Origin: Atlanticothrix silvestris CENA357
GTDB taxonomy: Bacteria; Cyanobacteriota; Cyanobacteriia; Cyanobacteriales; Nostocaceae
DNA length: 64,000 nucleotides
Reading direction: 5' to 3'
NCBI RefSeq assembly: GCF_016056295.1
Contig: NZ_JAECZB010000004.1
Span: 94,140 to 158,139 of the forward strand
Part shown: positions 35,582 to 46,397 of the stretch, in pieces
How the letters are laid out: every line of letters starts with the position of its first letter
Numbering within the stretch: the stretch's first letter is position 1
The notes under the pieces: model-generated
What the model was told of the DNA's origin: nothing
Seen by the model: the letters and a program-made list of their open reading frames with translations, nothing else
Database searches by the model: none
Translations under genes and position numbers: made by a program

Positions 35582-37372
35582 TTACCGTTTCGCCAACTTT
35601 TTAGACATCTTCCGTAGACGAATCGATTGGGGTGTAACTTCCACCAATTCATCGGGGCCAATGTATTCCAAAGCACGTTCTAGACTCATGTCTACTGGGG
35701 CTTGCAATTGTACTAATTCATCGCCACCAGCAGCGCGGTGGTTGGTTAACTGCTTGGTCTTACAGATATTCAGTTCCAAATCTTGAGGACGGTTGTGTTC
35801 CCCCACAATCATACCTCTGTAAACTTTAGTGCCTGGAGTGATAAAGAATGAACCTCTATCTTCAGCATTCTTCATCGCGTAGAAGGTAGAAACACCTTCT
35901 TCAAAGGAGATTAGAACGCCTTTATTTCGGGCTTCAATATCACCACTTAGTTGACGGTAATCTAAGAAGCTGTGGTTCATGATGCCTTCACCACGAGTCA
36001 TCCGCATAAATTCACCGCGGAAACCAATCAAACCACGGGCGGGAATGACAAACTCTAGCTGAGTGCGATCGCCACTACCTGGTTGCATATCTTGCATTTC
36101 GCCTTTGCGTTGTCCTAGGCGTTCGATACAACTACCAACAGCGTCAGCAGGAATATCTAACACTAGAAGTTCATAAGGTTCACAAGGTTGGCCGTTGATT
36201 TCTCGGTAAATTACCTGCGGCTGAGACACTTGAAACTCGAAACCTTCCCGGCGCATGGTTTCGATTAAGATACCCAAGTGTAGTTCTCCACGACCACAAA
36301 CTAAGAATTTATCGGGAGAATCGGTTTCTTCGACACGCAAGGCGACGTTGGTTTCTAGTTCACGGAACAGGCGATCGCGTACTTGTCTTGATGTCACCAA
36401 TTTACCTTCTTGACCAGCAAAGGGCGAATCATTCACCCAGAAGGTCATTTGTAAGGTTGGTTCGTCTACTTTAATTAATGGTAAGGCTTGAGGTTCGTTG
36501 GGGTCAGTAATTGTTTCCCCAATATAAGCATCGGCGAAACCAGCGACGGCAACAATATAACCAGCGGTGGCTTCTTCCATTTCCACCCGCTTCAAACCTT
36601 CAAAGCCCATCAACTTACTAATCTTAGACTTGACAATGGTGCCATCTTCTGTAACCAAAGCTGCCTGCTGTCCAGCCCGGATAGTACCGTTGTGAATTCT
36701 GCCAATTACAATCCGTCCCAGGTATTCAGAATAATCTAAGGTTGTGACTTGTAATTGCAGAGGCTTGTTGATGTCGCCTACAGGTGGTGGAACATGTTGC
36801 AGAATCGCATTAAACAAGGGTTGCATATCTACCGATTCTGCTTCCATGCTTTCTTTCGCAAAACCTCCCATACCGGAGGCAAACAGATAGGTAAAGTCGC
36901 ACTGGTCTTCATCTGCTCCTAATTCCAAGAACAGATCCAAAACTTTATCAACAGCAACGTGGGGGTCAGCTTGGGCACGATCAATTTTGTTGATCACAAC
37001 GATGGGGCGCAGCCCTTTTTCCAAAGCTTTTTTTAGCACAAAGCGCGTTTGGGGCATGGGGCCTTCGTTGGCATCGACAATCAAAAGACATCCGTCAACC
37101 ATGCCGAGTACCCGTTCAACTTCACCGCCAAAGTCGGCGTGTCCAGGAGTATCAACAATATTAATTAGCGTGTCTTTGTAGCGAACCGCTGTATTTTTAG
37201 ACAGGATAGTAATACCCCGTTCTCGTTCCAGGGCGTTGGAGTCCATGACACAATCCGGAACGTCTTCACCTTCACGGAAAATGCCGGATTGTTTGAGGAG
37301 TGCATCAACCAAGGTGGTTTTGCCGTGATCAACGTGGGCAATAATGGCGACGTTACGAATTGGGAGCGTCAT
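35582..37372 (-). CDS. typA: Translational GTPase TypA/BipA
   Basis: A 596-residue ribosome-binding GTPase of the elongation-factor family. G1 is AHVDHGKTT, the switch region RGITI, G3 DTPGHADF, G4 NKID; domains II, III and V follow, ending with the TypA-specific C-terminal domain ([31 protein letters not shown]). Length is normal. It assists ribosome function under stress and is usually a single gene in cyanobacteria. A terminator lies 50 bases downstream. Confidence 0.95.
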   Translation of the reverse strand: MTLPIRNVAIIAHVDHGKTTLVDALLKQSGIFREGEDVPDCVMDSNALERERGITILSKNTAVRYKDTLINIVDTPGHADFGGEVERVLGMVDGCLLIVDANEGPMPQTRFVLKKALEKGLRPIVVINKIDRAQADPHVAVDKVLDLFLELGADEDQCDFTYLFASGMGGFAKESMEAESVDMQPLFNAILQHVPPPVGDINKPLQLQVTTLDYSEYLGRIVIGRIHNGTIRAGQQAALVTEDGTIVKSKISKLMGFEGLKRVEMEEATAGYIVAVAGFADAYIGETITDPNEPQALPLIKVDEPTLQMTFWVNDSPFAGQEGKLVTSRQVRDRLFRELETNVALRVEETDSPDKFLVCGRGELHLGILIETMRREGFEFQVSQPQVIYREINGQPCEPYELLVLDIPADAVGSCIERLGQRKGEMQDMQPGSGDRTQLEFVIPARGLIGFRGEFMRMTRGEGIMNHSFLDYRQLSGDIEARNKGVLISFEEGVSTFYAMKNAEDRGSFFITPGTKVYRGMIVGEHNRPQDLELNICKTKQLTNHRAAGGDELVQLQAPVDMSLERALEYIGPDELVEVTPQSIRLRKMSKKLAKR

Positions 37373-37722
37373 AGAAGCTTTTGGTGAACTCTAGAGGGGG
37401 TTTTCTGATTTACATTTTGAATGCTAGGCTTTTCTAACAGAATTGGGGATGATCAGCAAATTCTGTAAAGAAGCTTTAATAATTCTAGCGTAATCGTCAC
37501 AATTGCGGTGAGTTTTGTCAACGCTGTCAGCTAGTAGATGGGCAACCTTACGAAAATTCACTCGTACTCTGTGCCACAATTAATATGATTTTAACCGTAA
37601 TTTTACTTTTGCTATAAGTATAACTTTGTAATTGATATTTATTTTAAAGACTTGAATGCACAATCTACTACTGTTTTTTAATTCCGTCAAATTCACATTT
37701 ATTTAATATTTTGATACAAAAA
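37373..37722. other. Upstream region of typA
   Basis: About 350 bases of AT-rich DNA between typA and the DUF4330 terminator. No gene is seen. It should hold the typA promoter, but I cannot point to a clear motif. Confidence 0.5.
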
Positions 37723-37760
37723 AATAGCCCCCAAAGTGAGTAACAATTGGGGGAGCTATT
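37723..37760 (-). terminator. Rho-independent terminator of the DUF4330 gene
   Basis: On the minus strand AATAGC-TCCCCCAA pairs with TTGGGGGCTATT (one bulged A) and is followed by seven T. It lies 22 bases past the gene's stop. Confidence 0.85.
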
Positions 37761-37781
37761 ACCCAAAAAAATATAGAAATG

Positions 37782-38315
37782 CTATTTGTCTTTCAATCTG
37801 ACATCAATAACAGTCGCATTGAAATTATAGTTAAAGCCTTCCAATTCAAAAGGCATACCAATTTTCACTTTACTGTTACCTAAAACTGGGCCGTTGTCAG
37901 TTACTTGGGCTTTGCCTTCTAGAGTCAAAAGCATATCTGTACTAAAGTTATTTGCCCTTGGATCTGGCAGTTCTTTAACAGATCCGTCTGGTTGGGAAAC
38001 TGTTACTGTTCTGGGTAGCAGTTGAATCGATTTTATCCCAATCTGACCATAAGGTTGGTTGCGGATAATGACGTTCGTTTTACCACCTTTCTTTAAACCA
38101 TTGTTAAATAAACTTTCAGGGTCGCGTACGTTCAAACCGCGAACTGCTAAATCGACCTCAATGGGTACTGTTTTTGTACCAACTTGGGCAACAGAACCGG
38201 TAGTGCCGGGAAAGACAAAGATGCCAAATATAACTAGCAGAATTACCAGCGCAGCACCTAAATCGAGGATGTTAATCTTACCGAACAAGCGACCTTTGGA
38301 ATCTAAAATAGCCAT
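37782..38315 (-). CDS. DUF4330 family membrane protein
   Basis: A 177-residue protein, started at the ATG at 38315 (MAILDSKGRLFGKIN) rather than 21 bases upstream. One transmembrane helix (about 18-38, DLGAALVILLVIFGIFVF) is followed by a beta-rich extracytoplasmic domain (VEVDLAVRGLNVRDP-like start, IRNQPYGQI, VIDVRLK end). This is the cyanobacterial DUF4330 family, function unknown; a surface or periplasmic role is likely from topology. Confidence 0.85.
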   Translation of the reverse strand: MAILDSKGRLFGKINILDLGAALVILLVIFGIFVFPGTTGSVAQVGTKTVPIEVDLAVRGLNVRDPESLFNNGLKKGGKTNVIIRNQPYGQIGIKSIQLLPRTVTVSQPDGSVKELPDPRANNFSTDMLLTLEGKAQVTDNGPVLGNSKVKIGMPFELEGFNYNFNATVIDVRLKDK

Positions 38316-38851
38316 AAAAAATCTTTCCAGATACAAGCGAAGTAATTGATTGTAACAACAAGGCTAATGAGAGAAACAGCAATTTTCCCTACTTGGTAAT
38401 AGCTCAAAGCGTCTGGGCGTTGCAATCATGCGACAGTCTATCACGAGTTTGGAAATGCAAAGTCAACAGGAGTAAGGGGAGAATATTAAAGTGAAAAAAG
38501 CAGGGGAGCAGGGGAGAAAAACCACCCACAAGGGGGAGCCAGTTTCGTGGGCGGGTTCCCCGACTTGAGTGAAGTGGCATCAAGGTTTGTACCTTTCCCC
38601 CTGCCTCTTATCAAGGGCTGTCTGGTCTATTTTAGAGATAAGGCAGGGATTTTCATGAAACTTTGAGCAGAGAAGTCACAATTTAGTATTTAAGAAACGG
38701 AATACTCTGGTCTCTGAATCCTGATTTATCCCATACTACTGCTTCGACACTATGCGTCTACGCATCTTCTTGTGTTGATTATGCAACTTAGAAAGCCCTT
38801 GATTCGTCTTGTGATCTTAGTGTTCTTCCGAAATTATCCTCATACCTGACT
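38316..38851. other. Intergenic region with GC-rich short repeats
   Basis: Holds GCAGGGGAGCAGGGGAG tracts near 38500, a CCACCCACAAGGGGG motif also seen near 27545, and a short AAGGGCTGTCTGG stretch. No reading frame with a ribosome site or family match was seen. The M48 protease promoter should lie at its right end. Confidence 0.5.
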
Positions 38852-39706
38852 ATGATTAATTGGAAAAATTTCTTGGCTAACCATCGTGTAAGGCAACGTC
38901 GCTGGTATTATCCGTTAATTTCTTTGGTGGTTGCCTTAAGTCTGACTTTGAGTACAGCCACCCCAGGTAAGGCGATAGACTTATTACCTCTTCTGTTCCA
39001 AGGGGCCCAGATACTTCAGCTATCTAATATATCCGAGCGCCAGGAGGTTGATCTGGGAAAACAAATGAATCAGCAATTGGTAAGCAGGGAAATTCGACTT
39101 AACCGCAATTCTGAAATTAATCGTTATGTAGAGCAAATTGGTCGACGTGTGGTAGCTAATAGCGATCGCCCCAACCTACCCGCTACTTTCCAAGTAGTTG
39201 AGGATGATGCTATTAACGCTTTTGCTACTTTGGGTGGTTATGTTTATCTCAATACAGGTTTAATCAAAGCCGCAGACAATGAAGCGGAATTAGCTAGTGT
39301 TATTGCTCACGAATGGGGTCACATTACTGGCAAACACCTAGTTAAACAGATGCGACAAAGAGCAGTCGCCAGTGGTGTAGCTACAGCAACCGGTTTAGAT
39401 CGCAATCAAGCGGTAGGTATAGGTGTAGAACTAGCACTCAATCGTCCCCGTAGTCGTCAAGATGAATATGATGCGGATCAAAGAGGATTAAGAACTTTGA
39501 CACGGGCTGGTTATGCCCCGTCTGGAATGGTTTCTTTTATGCAAAAGTTGCTGAAAAAAAGTTCTGTCCCTACATTTTTGAGTACTCACCCTGCAACTAA
39601 CGATCGCATTAATGCTCTACAACGTGCTATTAATGCTAACCCTACCAATTCACGTTATGGGTTGGATAATGCCGCTTATAGAGCCAAGATCCGACCATTG
39701 CTGTAG
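38852..39706 (+). CDS. M48-family metalloprotease, exported
   Basis: A 284-residue protein. A basic N-terminus and hydrophobic segment (SLVVALSLTLSTATPGKA) form a signal peptide. The zinc site is His153-Glu154-x-x-His157 in VIAHEWGHITGKH, and the third ligand Glu is in SRQDEYDADQRG. The C-terminus STHPATNDRINALQ is typical of the BepA/Oma1-type M48 subgroup (YfgC-like without TPR repeats). It probably acts in periplasmic protein or outer-membrane quality control. Confidence 0.9.
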   Translation: MINWKNFLANHRVRQRRWYYPLISLVVALSLTLSTATPGKAIDLLPLLFQGAQILQLSNISERQEVDLGKQMNQQLVSREIRLNRNSEINRYVEQIGRRVVANSDRPNLPATFQVVEDDAINAFATLGGYVYLNTGLIKAADNEAELASVIAHEWGHITGKHLVKQMRQRAVASGVATATGLDRNQAVGIGVELALNRPRSRQDEYDADQRGLRTLTRAGYAPSGMVSFMQKLLKKSSVPTFLSTHPATNDRINALQRAINANPTNSRYGLDNAAYRAKIRPLL

Positions 39707-39935
39707 TCTTGATTTCACAGTGCAAAATCAAAAAATACTTGACCATCAAAGCCCATCCCATACCTTGTTAAGCTAATCGTCCTTTAAATTGCACTATTTT
39801 CATAGTAATAAAAGCTGCAAGCCCTCTCCCTTGCTCCCTACCCCCCGCTCACTGAGCGTAGTCGTTGGCGAAGCCTCTCGTAGAGAAGTGCTGCCCCCCT
39901 GCGGTCTCAATGTGCTTTCTTATAGGCTTAACAGC

Positions 39936-40694
39936 TTATGCTCGCTGCTTCTTGCGGCGCTCAGGGACTTGGGATGGCTCAACAGCTATTACTCCTTCTG
40001 TTAAGGGCAGGGTACGGAGGCAATTGCTAAAAACGTTGACTTGATAAATCAGGTTATTTGTAATGTCTAATGCAGTTAACCAGCCGCTACGAGGATGATA
40101 AGCACCAGTATCTATGTCTAGCCAGCCTTGTCCTTGGGCTAGTTTACCAGGAGTAACACCAGGAAAAGTAAATGTGATTGTGTGACCAATGATAATCAGT
40201 TTATCAGGAAAGTATGGCTTTGCAATGCTGTGAAATTCATCTCGTATCCAGCAAAATTGCTCGGCGCTTTGTTCTGCTAGAGGTATGATAGGGTCAATTC
40301 CAGCATGAGTTAACCAAACATCCCCCAAATCAATATATGTGGGTAGAGCTTTGAACCAATCCAAATGCTCATCGGGAATAGTGCCTTCTTGGTAACTAGC
40401 TATAGTTGCTTGACCGCCACTGTACAGCCATGCTTGCATCGCGGGTGTAGGGATATTTTCGCTGGTGAGAATATTTAACAACATCTGCTCATGATTTCCT
40501 AGCAGACACCCATAATTATTTTGTTTAACAAAATTAACTACATGTGAACTATGAGGGCCACGATCAATTAAGTCCCCCAGAAAATAGATTTGATCATCTA
40601 ATCCAGGGGCGATCGCCTCTAACAAAGTCATCAATCCTTCATAGTGACCATGCACATCCCCAATAACAATTCGACGTTGGCTAGTTTCGCTCAT
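39936..40694 (-). CDS. Metallophosphoesterase (serine/threonine phosphatase-like)
   Basis: A 252-residue calcineurin-like phosphoesterase, started at MSETSQRR (ATG at 40694) because the 30-residue upstream extension looks non-conserved. The metal-binding blocks are all present: IGDVHGHYE, GDLIDRGPHS, GNHEQML, and later THAGIDP and IIGHTI. The size and motif set fit bacterial PPP-type phosphatases (as in PrpA/ApaH relatives). Its substrate is not evident. The adjacent sequence has Nostoc-type repeats. Confidence 0.88.
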   Translation of the reverse strand: MSETSQRRIVIGDVHGHYEGLMTLLEAIAPGLDDQIYFLGDLIDRGPHSSHVVNFVKQNNYGCLLGNHEQMLLNILTSENIPTPAMQAWLYSGGQATIASYQEGTIPDEHLDWFKALPTYIDLGDVWLTHAGIDPIIPLAEQSAEQFCWIRDEFHSIAKPYFPDKLIIIGHTITFTFPGVTPGKLAQGQGWLDIDTGAYHPRSGWLTALDITNNLIYQVNVFSNCLRTLPLTEGVIAVEPSQVPERRKKQRA

Positions 40695-41191
40695 CGGCTC
40701 TAGGCTTGAATAGTTTACTTGAATACTTTTGCTACAGTTTAAGTGGTTTGGTTTCCGCAACGAAAGGTAAAAAGTACTTGACAAATTCCCTTTCCATTAA
40801 TCTTAGTTATTATCTGCGAAATCAGCTTGACTTGCAAAGACGCAAACTTGCTTACTAGACATCTCCGTAAAAGTAATGTGAAAATCAGCTGTAATGAACT
40901 GCTTTACCAGTTTTCATCCCATTTTGTCCACCTAAAGGCAGTAGATAAAAGGTTGACAGAATAACTATAAAAAATGAGAGAAGTAAGTTAGCAAGAATAA
41001 ATTAAAGTATGTTAAGTAACGTAAAAGTAATGAAATAATTTTGTAGTAAGCGGCTATAGCCCTTTTGGTAAAGCTTTGTGGGCATAGTTGTGCTTAACGC
41101 GTAGTGTCTCTTTGGTGCAGCCTCTCGTACAGAAGCTTTAATTATTTATGCCGTTCTACTTAGCTCTGCTTGCCAAATTAAAAAGGAACAG
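40695..41191. other. Intergenic region
   Basis: About 500 bases between the divergent phosphatase and glutathione reductase genes. It contains short repeats (CTCTCGTACAGAAG, matching CTCTCGTAGAGAAG near 39880) and the motif GCCGTTCTACTTA near 41149, which recurs at 49837-49849. No gene is seen. Confidence 0.5.
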
Positions 41192-42538
41192 ATGGTTATG
41201 ACATTTGATTACGACCTGTTTGTCATTGGTGCTGGCCCTGGGGGATTGGCAGCAGCTAAAAAAGCAGCTAGCTATGGAGCGCGTGTTGCAGTTGCTGAAA
41301 AAGAAACGATTGGTGGTACTTGTGTAAATCGTGGTTGCGTTCCTAAAAAATTGATTGTCTACGCCGCTGACTTTGCTTTGCGCGATCGCATAGTGCACAA
41401 CTATGGATGGAATGAGTGCCAACGGCATTTTGATTGGACAATATTTATGAAGTCCGTATACCAGCATGTAGAACACATCAACTACTCTTATTGTGAGCAG
41501 TTGCAAAAAGCTGGCATTGACTTAATTTGGGAACGTGCAACTTTTGTTGATCCTCACACTGTAGATTTAGATGGTCGAAAAGTTACAGCAGACAAAGTTT
41601 TAATTGCAGTGGGAGGAAAACCCAATAAACCCAACATTCCAGGTATAGAATACGCCATCACATCCCGTGAAATGTTTCACTTGCCCTATCTACCGAAGCG
41701 TTTGGTCATTATTGGCGGTGGTTACATTGGCACAGAATTTTCGAGCATGATGCACGCTTTAGGCTGTGAAGTCACGGTGATTGAAGTAGATGGAATGATT
41801 TTATCAGGGTTTGATGATGATATTCGCTCTTGCGTGCAACAGAGTTTAAGCAAACGAGGCATTCGATTTATTCTCAATAGCACTGTTCAAGAAATCACAC
41901 TATGCGATGATAGTTTGCTAGTAACTACTGCTGGAAAGTCTCAAGAAACTGTCACCGCAGACACTATTTTAGTTGCCACAGGCTATACTCCAAATACCAA
42001 AAATCTCGGTTTAGAAAAAGCTGGAGTGGAACTTGGTGAAGGAGGTGCAATCAAAGTAAATGAATACTACTGCACCACCCAAAAAAACATTTTTGCTGTG
42101 GGTGACTGCATCGGCCGTGTACAGTTAACTCCAGTTGCCAAGGCAGAAGGTATTGCCTGTGTGAATACAGTTTTCGGCAACAAACCGCAAAAACTGAATT
42201 ATGATTACATCCCTTCTGCTGTTTTTTCTCGTCCGGAAGCAGCTAGTGTAGGAATGACCGAGGCCAAAGCACGGGAAAAACTGGGTGAATCTGTGGAATG
42301 CTATTGCACCAACTTTCAAACACTGTTGTATGCATTAACTCCAGAAAATGAACCAACCACAGTCAAATTAGTAGTAGATAGTGCTTCTGGACAAGTTTTG
42401 GGCGCTCACATGGTAGGTGAACATGCAGCAGATATCATTCAAAGTCTAGGTGTAGCCATTCGCAAGGGTATTACTAAAGAAGACTTGGAGGACACTATCG
42501 GTATTCATCCCACCGCAGCAGAAGAGTTTTTATCATGA
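41192..42538 (+). CDS. gor: Glutathione-disulfide reductase
   Basis: A 448-residue FAD flavoprotein that reduces oxidised glutathione with NADPH in the cytosol. FAD loop GAGPGGLAAAKKAA; redox disulfide Cys44/Cys49 in GGTCVNRGCVPKKL; NADPH loop IGGGYIGTE; FAD motif GDCIG; C-terminal catalytic HPTAAEEF. The presence of GGGYIGTE and a PNTKNLG loop places it among the cyanobacterial glutathione reductases. No operon partner. The start at 41192 is followed two codons later by a second ATG. Confidence 0.93.
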   Translation: MVMTFDYDLFVIGAGPGGLAAAKKAASYGARVAVAEKETIGGTCVNRGCVPKKLIVYAADFALRDRIVHNYGWNECQRHFDWTIFMKSVYQHVEHINYSYCEQLQKAGIDLIWERATFVDPHTVDLDGRKVTADKVLIAVGGKPNKPNIPGIEYAITSREMFHLPYLPKRLVIIGGGYIGTEFSSMMHALGCEVTVIEVDGMILSGFDDDIRSCVQQSLSKRGIRFILNSTVQEITLCDDSLLVTTAGKSQETVTADTILVATGYTPNTKNLGLEKAGVELGEGGAIKVNEYYCTTQKNIFAVGDCIGRVQLTPVAKAEGIACVNTVFGNKPQKLNYDYIPSAVFSRPEAASVGMTEAKAREKLGESVECYCTNFQTLLYALTPENEPTTVKLVVDSASGQVLGAHMVGEHAADIIQSLGVAIRKGITKEDLEDTIGIHPTAAEEFLS

Positions 42539-42697
42539 TTGGGGCATTGGGGAGGCAGTGCGGTCTTCTCCCAAAGGGAGACGCTAAAAGCGATGGGGTC
42601 TCCCCAAATGGAGCAACTGCCGTCATTGGGCATGGGAATGAGGCAGAGGGGCAAACGAGCAAAGGAGAATATTTTGTACAAGTTCTCTCACTAGCCT

Positions 42698-45046
42698 CTA
42701 GCCCCTTCTGGTTTCTGGGTTGGTTCCTGTCCAAGGTGTAGTGGGAATATCAGAATCTTCTAAAGTTAATGTATGCATTAATGATTCGTCTGTTAGCACA
42801 ATATGCGTGTCTTGAGAATCGATTAATTTGTTAAGCGCTTCTAAAGGCTCTGATGCAGTTTGATATCGTTGCTTGAAATCATCCAGTACCATTTGACTGA
42901 GAATATCCGCGAAAAAGCGACTTACTAGTGCTTTATCCCGCCATTTCACCTCTCCATGAATATCTCTATTTAATTCGTGGGGTGCAATGCCAGTCAAGGC
43001 TTTAATGCCAATCATGCCGACTGCATAGATGTCACTATTGTATTGGGGTCGTCCAAAACATTGTTCGCTTGGTGCATAGCCTTTAGTACCAATGCCAATT
43101 GTAAAAGGAGTTTGCTCTTGATTGTCTAGTTTTGGTGTGGAGACTTCTTTCACAGCACCAAAGTCAATTAATACAAGTTTGCGGTCTGAGTGTCGTCGGA
43201 TGATGTTAGTCGGTTTAATATCTCGGTGAATCACACCATGTTCATGAACAAATGTTAATGTTTGCAATAAGTCCCGGACGATATTAATAACTGTAATTTC
43301 CTCTAGAGCTATGCCTGACGGTAGTTCATGATTGAGGGGATGACCAAGTATGTATTCTTGTACTAAATAAAATTCTTCATCTTGTTCAAAATAAGCCAGA
43401 AGCTGAGGAATTTGATTGTGTGTTCCCAATTTTTCCAGGGTTTGGGCTTCTGAATGAAACAAACGTCTGGCAAGCTCTAACCCTTTTGAATGACTATGAG
43501 CTGGTTTTAGTTGCTTGACAACGCATTGTGGGTTCCCAGGACGTTGGGTATCTTCAGCAATGTAGGTTTCGCTAAATCCACCTGAACCTAGAACTTTAAC
43601 AATTTTGTAGCGTACAGCAAGTATTTTCCCTGATAATGCTAAATCTCTTTGCTGTAGCAATTCCTGGAGATCGTATTGTTGGCTAATAATCTCTTGAACA
43701 ACGGGAGAAGTTTTATATTTCTGAAATATGCTTACTAGCTTGCGTGTTCTCATTTTTTCTCTGGCTACTTCGGTTCCCAGATAAGATAGCCCGCTGAGAG
43801 CGATCGCAATCATTGGTATGGTAGTAGGGAAAATCAATTGACTATGTATAAAGCTGCCATAGCTCAACCCAAACCAAATCACAGCTAAGGCAATGCTATA
43901 CGTAAATCTAGTGAAGCCTCGTTTACTTCTAGTAATTAATAATGCTGAACTCCCAACTAATACCAGCACAAATAAACCCCGCAGAGGTAAATATTTAATT
44001 GCTTGAGCGATCGCTTTGCCGGTCATTAAAGTTGCGATCGCATTGGCGTGAATTTCCACCCCTGACATGCGTTGGGAGCCTTGGCCAATAGCGACTGGAT
44101 GATAATCGTTGCTCAACTTGTCTGTGGCACCAATCAAAACTATCTTGTCTTTGAAAATCTTTCCTTGTTGCAAATAAGTATCCCAATTTTCTCTATCGAG
44201 TACATACCACAAGGGAATCGCTTCAAATGTACCCGCAGGCCCCCAAAAATTAATGCGATCGCCCTTTGGTTGGGGATAATCAACTTGTGCTGTTCTTAGC
44301 ACCGCTTCATCAAAAGACGGAATTTTTGCTGACAGGGTATTATCTTCAGCTACTAACTTAGAAAATTCGCTAGCTAATTTGTGAACTTTACCATCTACTT
44401 CTAAAGGAAAATTCACTGTACCCATCGATACCAGCCCTGTGAGAAACATCTGTTGAGGCGGACTCAACTGCATAAATGTTCCTTGGTGGGTAGCAAAATT
44501 TTCGTAGAGCGCTCCTAAGGTAACTTTGCTGCCGTATTTTTTTAATACTGCTTGGAGTTGGCGATCGTCTTCTCTGCCATAACTGCTTGGCGTATCAAAA
44601 ATGATATCTAACGCTACAGAACTTGCACCAGCCTTGATTAATTTTTGAATAATTTTAGCGTATGCAGCCCGTTTAAAGGGAAATGATTTCAGTGTTTCTA
44701 AGTAGGCATAATGTTGCGGATCTGTTTTATAGTACTGTTCGGGAACTGAGATTGACTGATCGTCAATTGCTAAAATCACGATCTTTTCTGGAGGGATCAT
44801 TGGTTCACGCAATTGAAAAAATGCAGAAATTGCCTGATTTTCCATCAATTGAACCAAGCCGAAACCAGAAGCGCTGAGCAATGCGGCTCCAATTGCTGAA
44901 GCACCAGTGAACAGATGACCTAAGCGCGCCATTAGCTGGTATTGGCGTGCTGATCCTGTCATAGTTACTTTTGTTGGTTTACTTGACGCTATATTGGCAG
45001 TAGAGACATGTTTATTAGTTAATCTAGATGTAGGTTCTTCTGCCAT
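42698..45046 (-). CDS. CHASE2-domain serine/threonine protein kinase
   Basis: A 782-residue membrane kinase. An N-terminal helix (about 45-62), a periplasmic CHASE2 domain (about 65-350, with VILAIDDQSI and FKDKIVLIGATD), three further transmembrane helices (about 360-430), a linker, then a Hanks-type kinase from about 475: GSGGFSETY loop, VVKQL lysine, VIHRDIKPTNIIR catalytic loop, DFGAVKEV and the APE-like YAPSEQ. All core residues are present. CHASE2 suggests it senses an extracellular cue. Confidence 0.92.
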   Translation of the reverse strand: MAEEPTSRLTNKHVSTANIASSKPTKVTMTGSARQYQLMARLGHLFTGASAIGAALLSASGFGLVQLMENQAISAFFQLREPMIPPEKIVILAIDDQSISVPEQYYKTDPQHYAYLETLKSFPFKRAAYAKIIQKLIKAGASSVALDIIFDTPSSYGREDDRQLQAVLKKYGSKVTLGALYENFATHQGTFMQLSPPQQMFLTGLVSMGTVNFPLEVDGKVHKLASEFSKLVAEDNTLSAKIPSFDEAVLRTAQVDYPQPKGDRINFWGPAGTFEAIPLWYVLDRENWDTYLQQGKIFKDKIVLIGATDKLSNDYHPVAIGQGSQRMSGVEIHANAIATLMTGKAIAQAIKYLPLRGLFVLVLVGSSALLITRSKRGFTRFTYSIALAVIWFGLSYGSFIHSQLIFPTTIPMIAIALSGLSYLGTEVAREKMRTRKLVSIFQKYKTSPVVQEIISQQYDLQELLQQRDLALSGKILAVRYKIVKVLGSGGFSETYIAEDTQRPGNPQCVVKQLKPAHSHSKGLELARRLFHSEAQTLEKLGTHNQIPQLLAYFEQDEEFYLVQEYILGHPLNHELPSGIALEEITVINIVRDLLQTLTFVHEHGVIHRDIKPTNIIRRHSDRKLVLIDFGAVKEVSTPKLDNQEQTPFTIGIGTKGYAPSEQCFGRPQYNSDIYAVGMIGIKALTGIAPHELNRDIHGEVKWRDKALVSRFFADILSQMVLDDFKQRYQTASEPLEALNKLIDSQDTHIVLTDESLMHTLTLEDSDIPTTPWTGTNPETRRG

Positions 45047-45782
45047 ATCGTGTTAATAATTGGTTTACGCACAACTCTATTTTTTTATTCGAGTCCCTTT
45101 TTACTACAAACACATTGAAGTAATAATTAAATGAGAATCTTATACTTTTGTAATATATCTTCTATTCCTCACAAAACTTGGGTTATTAAACCTCTAATCA
45201 GCAAATTTTCAACCCAGCTAAGCCCTAATTTATGCTGTGAGTGACATTTCAGCAGTAATTGTTTCACAGTTCAAAGCCGAAAATCCTCCGACTTGGCATT
45301 GAAGTGTCCTTAAATTATTAGGGACTACTCAAACCAGGAGAATGTCTGCTAAAAGTAGTTTCAGGGTAGCTTGCTTAAGAACAACTTGTGCTTCTTGGAC
45401 AACACTGGTATTTTTCATAAAGCTTGTTATTTTATTGACTGCAAAAGTTATAGATGATCATAAATCTATATCCTACCTCAAGACCTATGACTTACCTCTT
45501 TAGGAGTAAACTTGACTGTTGTATGGCTAAGAATGCTGTTACTCAGTCAATTTTATTGGTAGATTTTGATCATGGAGTGTTTCTTATAGTGTTGGGGGTG
45601 AAAAGGTGTAACGCCCAACAGCTTAAGTCTAATCTTGCAGCTAATTTTATGCTTTGAAAGAGGTAAGATAAAGGCTATACCTAAAAATCCACTTTAAAGA
45701 TATTAGCAAAATTATCATTTGAGAGTTGCTATAATCTATTGTTCAATCTAAATTCTTTATATATTCTTAGGTGTAATTTTCT
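45047..45782. other. Intergenic region upstream of the NYN gene
   Basis: About 735 bases with no convincing gene. A 67-residue frame at 45454-45657 lacks a ribosome site and family match. The segment TGTTGGGGGTG near 45591 also occurs at positions 9-20 of the window. AT content is high toward the NYN start, consistent with its promoter. Confidence 0.45.
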
Positions 45783-46304
45783 ATGGGTTCTCCAATGAAT
45801 CGTCTGTCTATTTTTGTAGACGGAAACAATATGTTCTATGCTCAACAAAAAAATGGTTGGTTTTTTGATCCCCGGCGAGTCTTAGAATACTTCAAACACG
45901 AGCAATCAGACACAACGTTAATCAATGCATTCTGGTACACTGGCTTAAAAGACCCACAAGATCAACGAGGTTTCAGAGATGCTCTCATCAGTTTAGGATA
46001 TACAGTCAGAACTAAAATTCTTAAAGAATATTATGATGATTCATCCGGACGATATTCACAAAAAGCCAATTTAGATATTGAAATTGTTGTGGATATGTTT
46101 AATACAGTAGATCAATACGACAGAGTAGTTTTATTTAGCGGTGATGGCGATTTTGAAAGAGCAATCGAACTTTTAAGATCAAAAAATACACATATTACAG
46201 TGGTATCTACAGAAGGCATGATAGCCAGAGAATTACGTAATGCTACGGATAGATATATAGATTTAAACGATATTAGAGACCAAATAGAAAAAGTAGAAGG
46301 TTAA
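45783..46304 (+). CDS. NYN domain protein (LabA/DUF88 type)
   Basis: A 173-residue PIN-fold-like NYN nuclease domain. Acidic residues are in IFVDGNNMFYAQ, ANLDIEIVVDMF and LFSGDGDFERAI, the usual metal-binding set. This family includes the cyanobacterial LabA, involved in clock output, and various RNases. It is a compact single-domain form. RNA as the substrate is inferred from the family; it stands alone upstream of leuA. Confidence 0.88.
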   Translation: MGSPMNRLSIFVDGNNMFYAQQKNGWFFDPRRVLEYFKHEQSDTTLINAFWYTGLKDPQDQRGFRDALISLGYTVRTKILKEYYDDSSGRYSQKANLDIEIVVDMFNTVDQYDRVVLFSGDGDFERAIELLRSKNTHITVVSTEGMIARELRNATDRYIDLNDIRDQIEKVEG

Positions 46305-46397
46305 TTATCTTAGCAATTATTTACAATAATAAGAGTAAAAAAAAACTAAGGTTCACATTATTTTAAGCAAAAAGTTAAAACTATATAACGAGCCAAA

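Noticed and set aside
45454..45657. 67-residue open frame upstream of the NYN gene
   Set aside because: No ribosome site, no family resemblance, and composition like the flanking intergenic DNA.
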